Source of the DNA: CATOSD01 sp965226695
GTDB taxonomy: Bacteria > Chloroflexota > Dehalococcoidia > Lucifugimonadales > CATOSD01
Assembly (NCBI GenBank): GCA_965226695.1
Contig: OZ245405.1
Location: forward strand, 3,224,001 to 3,288,000
Length of the DNA stretch: 64,000 nt
Direction: 5' to 3'
Shown here: piece after piece, positions 60,789 to 64,000 of the stretch
Layout: the number at the start of each line of letters is the position of its first letter
Position numbering within the stretch: the first letter of the stretch is position 1
Translations under genes and position numbers: made by a program
The notes under the pieces: generated by a model
The model's input: only the letters and a program-made list of their open reading frames with translations
Told to the model about the DNA's origin: nothing
Database searches by the model: none

Positions 60789-61454
60789 ATGGAGAAACAA
60801 CGCCTGAGCCGAGAGGTCATCGCGATGAGGGTCGCGCTCGAATTGCGCGACGGCGATGTGGTGAACCTGGGGCTTGGCATCCCAACGCTGTGCTCGCAGT
60901 TCATCCCTGAGGGGCGCTCGGTGATGTACCACAGCGAGAGCGGCGTGCTCAACTACGGACCGATGGCCGAGCCGGGCGAGGAGGACATCGACCTGATAAA
61001 CGCGGGCGGCCAGTTCCTCGCGATGGCGCCCGGTATGTCGTTCTTCAGCTCAGCGGACGCTTTCGCCATGATCCGGGGCGGCCACGTGGACGTGGCGGTG
61101 CTGGGGGCGCTTCAGGTGTCCGAGAGGGGCGACCTCGCCAACTGGATGCTGCCGGAGCGCGGCGTGGGCAACGTGGGCGGCGCGATGGACCTGGCCGCCG
61201 GCGCACGGCGCGTGATCGCCGCGATGGAGCACACCGACCGCAACGGCAACTCCAAGCTGGTGCGGGAGTGCGCCTATCCGCCCACTGCAAGAGAGTGCGT
61301 CAGCCTGGTGGTCACCGACATCGCCGTGGTCGAGATCGGCCCCGACGGCGCGGTACTGACGGAGGTCGCGCCCGGCTGGACCGCCGACGACGTTCTCGCC
61401 CAGACCGACGCCCGCCTGGCCGTGTCGCCCCGCCTCAAGGAAATCGCGCTCTAG
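60789..61454 (+). CDS. CoA-transferase subunit B
   Basis: 221 residues of the 3-oxoacid/3-oxoadipate CoA-transferase beta type. Seen: GDVVNLGLGIPTLCSQFIPEG, HSESGVLNYGP (Glu of the SExG site that forms the acyl-CoA thioester), MIRGGHVDVAVLGALQVSERGDLANW, and MEHTDRNGNSKLVREC. Moves CoA between acyl donors. The alpha subunit, normally next door, is not in this window. 28 bp after the selenoprotein, same strand, so possibly one transcript. Confidence 0.85.
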   Translation: MEKQRLSREVIAMRVALELRDGDVVNLGLGIPTLCSQFIPEGRSVMYHSESGVLNYGPMAEPGEEDIDLINAGGQFLAMAPGMSFFSSADAFAMIRGGHVDVAVLGALQVSERGDLANWMLPERGVGNVGGAMDLAAGARRVIAAMEHTDRNGNSKLVRECAYPPTARECVSLVVTDIAVVEIGPDGAVLTEVAPGWTADDVLAQTDARLAVSPRLKEIAL

Positions 61455-61630
61455 CGGCACGCGCTCCTGCCATCACCTGCACGGGAAGGGCGCGAGCGCT
61501 GGGTATACTGGCCAAAACCGACTCACGATTGGGCAGTATCGCTACATCTGCGGGAAGTTAAGCCGTAAGTGGGGCGGCTGGGCCGAACGTAAGTGTTGCC
61601 TCAAAGTAGTCCGCTGCCTAAAATTCAATA

Positions 61631-61969
61631 ATGATTGATATTCGCCAGACTGCGGTTTATGCTCGCTGGTTCAGGCGGCTTCGGGATAGGCAGGCAAAGG
61701 CGCGCATCAACGTCCGCATCCGGCGCCTGGCCCGTGGCAGCTCAGGGGACGTAAGGCCGGTGGGAGAAGGCGTTTCCGAACTTCGGATCAACTACGGGCC
61801 CGGCTACAGGGTGTACTTCGTCCGTTTAGGTCTAATTTTGGTAGTCCTTCTAGCTGGAGGCGACAAGGACAGTCAGGTTCAGGACATACGAAGAGCGCTT
61901 GAACTGGGCCGAAGGGCTCAAGGGGGCGGCAATGGAAACAATCCGGACACGGCCGTGGGATCCTGCTGA
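61631..61969 (+). CDS. RelE/ParE-superfamily toxin (HigB-type)
   Basis: 112 residues. IDIRQTAVYARWFRRLRDRQAKARINVRIRRLARGSSGDVRPVGEGVSELRINYGPGYRVYFVRLG followed by VVLLAGGDKDSQVQDIRRA has the exact layout of the addiction-module killer RelE group (the R-x-YGPGYRVYF block and GGDK). mRNA interferase or gyrase poison by family; cleavage specificity unknown. It overlaps its antitoxin by 38 bp, so expression is coupled. Confidence 0.8.
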   Translation: MIDIRQTAVYARWFRRLRDRQAKARINVRIRRLARGSSGDVRPVGEGVSELRINYGPGYRVYFVRLGLILVVLLAGGDKDSQVQDIRRALELGRRAQGGGNGNNPDTAVGSC

Positions 61970-62222
61970 GCACCTGGAAACCTCCGAGGACATGGCCGCC
62001 TACCTGAGCGCAGCGCTGGATGATGGCGACCCAGGCCTGATATTAGACGTGCTGGACGACATCTACCGTGCAAGGCGTATGAAGCAAGACTTTGGGCTGG
62101 AGAGTGATAGCTCCTACGAGTCCTTGTCCTCCAACGGCAACCCGGAATTCACCACCGTGCTGAAGGCAGTGCGCGCCATGGGCCTTAGGCTCCAGGCGAC
62201 CGCCGCGCCTGAGGATGAGTAG
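61932..62222 (+). CDS. Antitoxin of the RelE-type pair (HigA-like helix-turn-helix)
   Basis: 96 residues: TRPWDPAEHLETSEDMAAYLSAALDDGDPGLILDVLDDIYRARRMKQDFG, then SLSSNGNPEFTTVLKAVRAMGLRL, the addiction-module antidote pattern with an internal HTH. Starts inside the toxin end, with GGGGG upstream of the ATG; an 11-codon extension is disfavoured. Confidence 0.8.
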   Translation: METIRTRPWDPAEHLETSEDMAAYLSAALDDGDPGLILDVLDDIYRARRMKQDFGLESDSSYESLSSNGNPEFTTVLKAVRAMGLRLQATAAPEDE

Positions 62223-62258
62223 CGCGAGACGGTCATTGCGCCTGAGGGCGCTCCCCGC

Positions 62259-63503
62259 CTACTTAGGCAGGTTGCACACGTCCAGCGCGGTTAGCGCGAG
62301 CACCCGGGCCACCTGCTCCATCTCGCTTATGGGCGCGTACTCGTCCGGAACGTCCGGCGACTCCTGGGTGCCGGCCGGGCCTATCAGCACGCAGGGCACA
62401 CCGGCCTTCCACAGGTGACAGCTATCGTTGCCGGTGTAAGAGTTCGGCAGCACCACACCCACGTTCTCAGGCTCCCGGCCCGTCACGGCGCGGACCTGGC
62501 GGGCCACCGCCTCAACGATGTACTCGCCGCGCGGCAGGTCGAACGGCTCCATAACCACCTTGTTCGCCTTGAACACCGGCGGCGCGGGCACCTCGATCTC
62601 GTAGACGAATTCCGGATCCTCCTCGCTCAGCGCGCCCAGCACGCGGTCGAGGTCCGCCACCACCGACTCGGACGTCATGCCCGGCAGGAAGCGCACGTCG
62701 ACCAGCACAGTGCAGAAGTCGCTCACGAAGTTCGGGCCTTTCAGGTCGTAGTCCCGGCCCATTCCGCCCATGATTACGCCGATGTTCACCAGCGGCAGCG
62801 CAGGCAGGTCTGCCCGGCGCTCGCACGTGAACTCGACATCCCGCATAGCGGGAATGGCCTTGCGCATCTTGTCGATGGCGTCCACCGAGCCTTGCCGCCG
62901 GCTGGTGTGCCTCGACTTGCCGATTGTGTGCACGGCTATGTTAACGACGCCCGCGTGGACTGTCATAACGTTGGCCGGGCCGTGCGGCTCCGTGATTATC
63001 GCCATGTCCGTTAGCGGCCCGTGCTCGCATAGGTACGAAGAGCCCACGCCGCCCTGCAGCTCGCCGACGACGCACGCGAGCACGACGTCGCCCTTCAGCC
63101 GGACGCCTGAGCGTCTCACCGCCTCGGCGGCCTGCACCATCGACGCGACGCCGGCCTGCATGTTGCGCACGCCCGCGCCGAAGAGCCGGTCGCCTTCTAT
63201 GCTCGGCTCCCACGGGTCGCGTTTCCAGCCGAACGCGAGAGGGTCTATGTCCAGGTGGCCGTTGAACATCAGCGACTTGCCGCCGCCCTCGCCCCTGAGC
63301 GTGGCGATCGTCTGGAATCGACCGGGCTCCACTTCCTGGAGTTGCACCTCGTAGCCCCGCCGACCCAGGTAGTCGGCCATGAACCGGGCCAGCTCCGTCT
63401 CTTCGGTCTTGAAGCTCGGAATCCTGAGCATCTGCTTGGCGAGCCCAAGCATGTCGTCGCGGTCTATCGCCGCCAGAACCGCCTGGGTGTCGCTCTGTGT
63501 CAA
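62259..63503 (-). CDS. M20-family peptidase/deacylase
   Basis: 414 residues. ArgE/DapE-like fold: first half has FNGHLDID with metal His and Asp, then GAGVRNMQAGVASMV and VVGELQGGVGSSYL; lid domain IGKSRHTSRRQGSVDAIDKM; C-terminal ENVGVVLPNSYTGNDSCHLWKAGVPCVLIGP. Two positions differ from the classic set: N in GVRNM (bridging Asp expected) and L in GELQGG (second Glu of EE expected). TTG start with GGAGG 7 nt upstream. Substrate unknown, possibly an N-acyl amino acid. Confidence 0.78.
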   Translation of the reverse strand: MTQSDTQAVLAAIDRDDMLGLAKQMLRIPSFKTEETELARFMADYLGRRGYEVQLQEVEPGRFQTIATLRGEGGGKSLMFNGHLDIDPLAFGWKRDPWEPSIEGDRLFGAGVRNMQAGVASMVQAAEAVRRSGVRLKGDVVLACVVGELQGGVGSSYLCEHGPLTDMAIITEPHGPANVMTVHAGVVNIAVHTIGKSRHTSRRQGSVDAIDKMRKAIPAMRDVEFTCERRADLPALPLVNIGVIMGGMGRDYDLKGPNFVSDFCTVLVDVRFLPGMTSESVVADLDRVLGALSEEDPEFVYEIEVPAPPVFKANKVVMEPFDLPRGEYIVEAVARQVRAVTGREPENVGVVLPNSYTGNDSCHLWKAGVPCVLIGPAGTQESPDVPDEYAPISEMEQVARVLALTALDVCNLPK

Positions 63504-63624
63504 CTCGTTCCTCCTTCATGGCGTGGACCAGGTGGTCTTGCGAACAGCGGGCTTAGATTCCTCGGCTCCGCTCGGAATGACAATAGCGAAACGCACGGAA
63601 TTACAATTGTGGGGGGGCGTCAGC

Positions 63625-64000
63625 TCACCGCCAGTCGCCGCTGCCCGCTCCCTGAGCACCGGCCCTATAGTGGCGGTCCAGCTCCGAGACGTATCCCCTT
63701 CCCAGGTCCGCGCCGTGCTCGGCGAGCCAGTCGGACAGGCGAGTCTGGCCGGTAGGCTCGCCACGGGAGACCAGCAGGTCCGCCATCAGGCCTTCCACCT
63801 CGTCCCGCGTCAGTGTCACGTCCCGCATGGCAAGCCCCACTAGTGCGGCCATCAGCATACCCAGCCGCTTGCCCACGTGCGCGACGCGCACCCTCGCACC
63901 AATGGAATCGGCTATCAACCTGACCATCCCCTCGTAGGTGAACACCTCGGGGCCTACCGAGTCTATGGCGTAGCTGTCCTCTCGTCGGCCCGCCTCCACC
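63625..64000 (-). CDS. C-terminal end of an NAD(P)-binding epimerase/NmrA-like protein (5' end beyond window)
   Basis: The frame runs off the right edge, so the Rossmann start is unseen. Visible: YAIDSVGPEVFTYEGMVRLIADSIGARVRV, VRDVTLTRDEVEGLMADLLVSRGEPTGQTRLSDWLAEHGADLGRGYVSELDRHY, the ending of complex-I NDUFA9/atypical SDR proteins. Enzyme role not predictable from this part. Confidence 0.6.
   Translation of the reverse strand, partial: VEAGRREDSYAIDSVGPEVFTYEGMVRLIADSIGARVRVAHVGKRLGMLMAALVGLAMRDVTLTRDEVEGLMADLLVSRGEPTGQTRLSDWLAEHGADLGRGYVSELDRHYRAGAQGAGSGDWR

Overview
The window is high-GC bacterial chromosome that looks like Chloroflexota, probably a marine SAR202/Dehalococcoidia-type aerobe. 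This is inferred from gene content: an alternative complex III (act) operon, zinc-type S14, S4 and L36, a fused ABC-2/GldG gliding-type exporter, CocE/NonD hydrolase, NHL, FmdB, UGSC and retropepsin-like proteins. No rRNA is present, so the placement is unconfirmed.

Layout: 0-8 kb holds the end of a lectin-like protein, gyrB, plsY, a stand-alone RAM-domain protein and a three-gene ABC export operon (ATPase, permease-GldG fusion, DUF4340). 8-15 kb is accessory: a DUF2283 gene with a frameshifted partner, a solitary groEL, an orphan protein with a PD-(D/E)XK-like core, an NHL propeller, and a sugar kinase whose 3' end is duplicated around a broken hicB. 15-21 kb carries a Cof phosphatase, a tiny membrane ORF, pyrD, a CMD protein, a CocE hydrolase and an NYN-LOTUS protein. 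21-29.4 kb is an eight-gene act operon (quinol oxidation to cytochrome c) behind a good promoter; the ActB function is split into two genes separated by short palindromic repeats.

29.4-51.8 kb is the translation block, read leftwards from a consensus promoter (TTGACA-17-TATAAT): rpsL-rpsG-fusA, then S10, spc and alpha genes with secY, adk, map, rpoA, truA, rplM and rpsI. tuf and infA are missing from their usual places. Short GC-rich palindromes sit between several of these essential genes.

51.9-55 kb is the wreck of one large N6-adenine methyltransferase/restriction-like gene broken by many frameshifts. 55-64 kb has an MFS transporter, a HicB-like protein, tRNA-Leu(GAG) and tRNA-Cys(GCA), a VOC protein, an aldo/keto reductase, a retropepsin-like protein, an FmdB zinc ribbon, a selenoprotein of the UGSC family whose in-frame TGA would otherwise split it in two, a CoA-transferase B subunit, a RelE/antitoxin pair, an M20-type peptidase and the end of an NAD-binding epimerase-like protein.

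The most interesting items are the UGSC selenoprotein with a SECIS-like hairpin at the right distance, the 138-bp rbsK duplication around hicB, the decayed methyltransferase, the orphan ExK protein, and the act operon with a split ActB. No whole new multi-gene system could be demonstrated.
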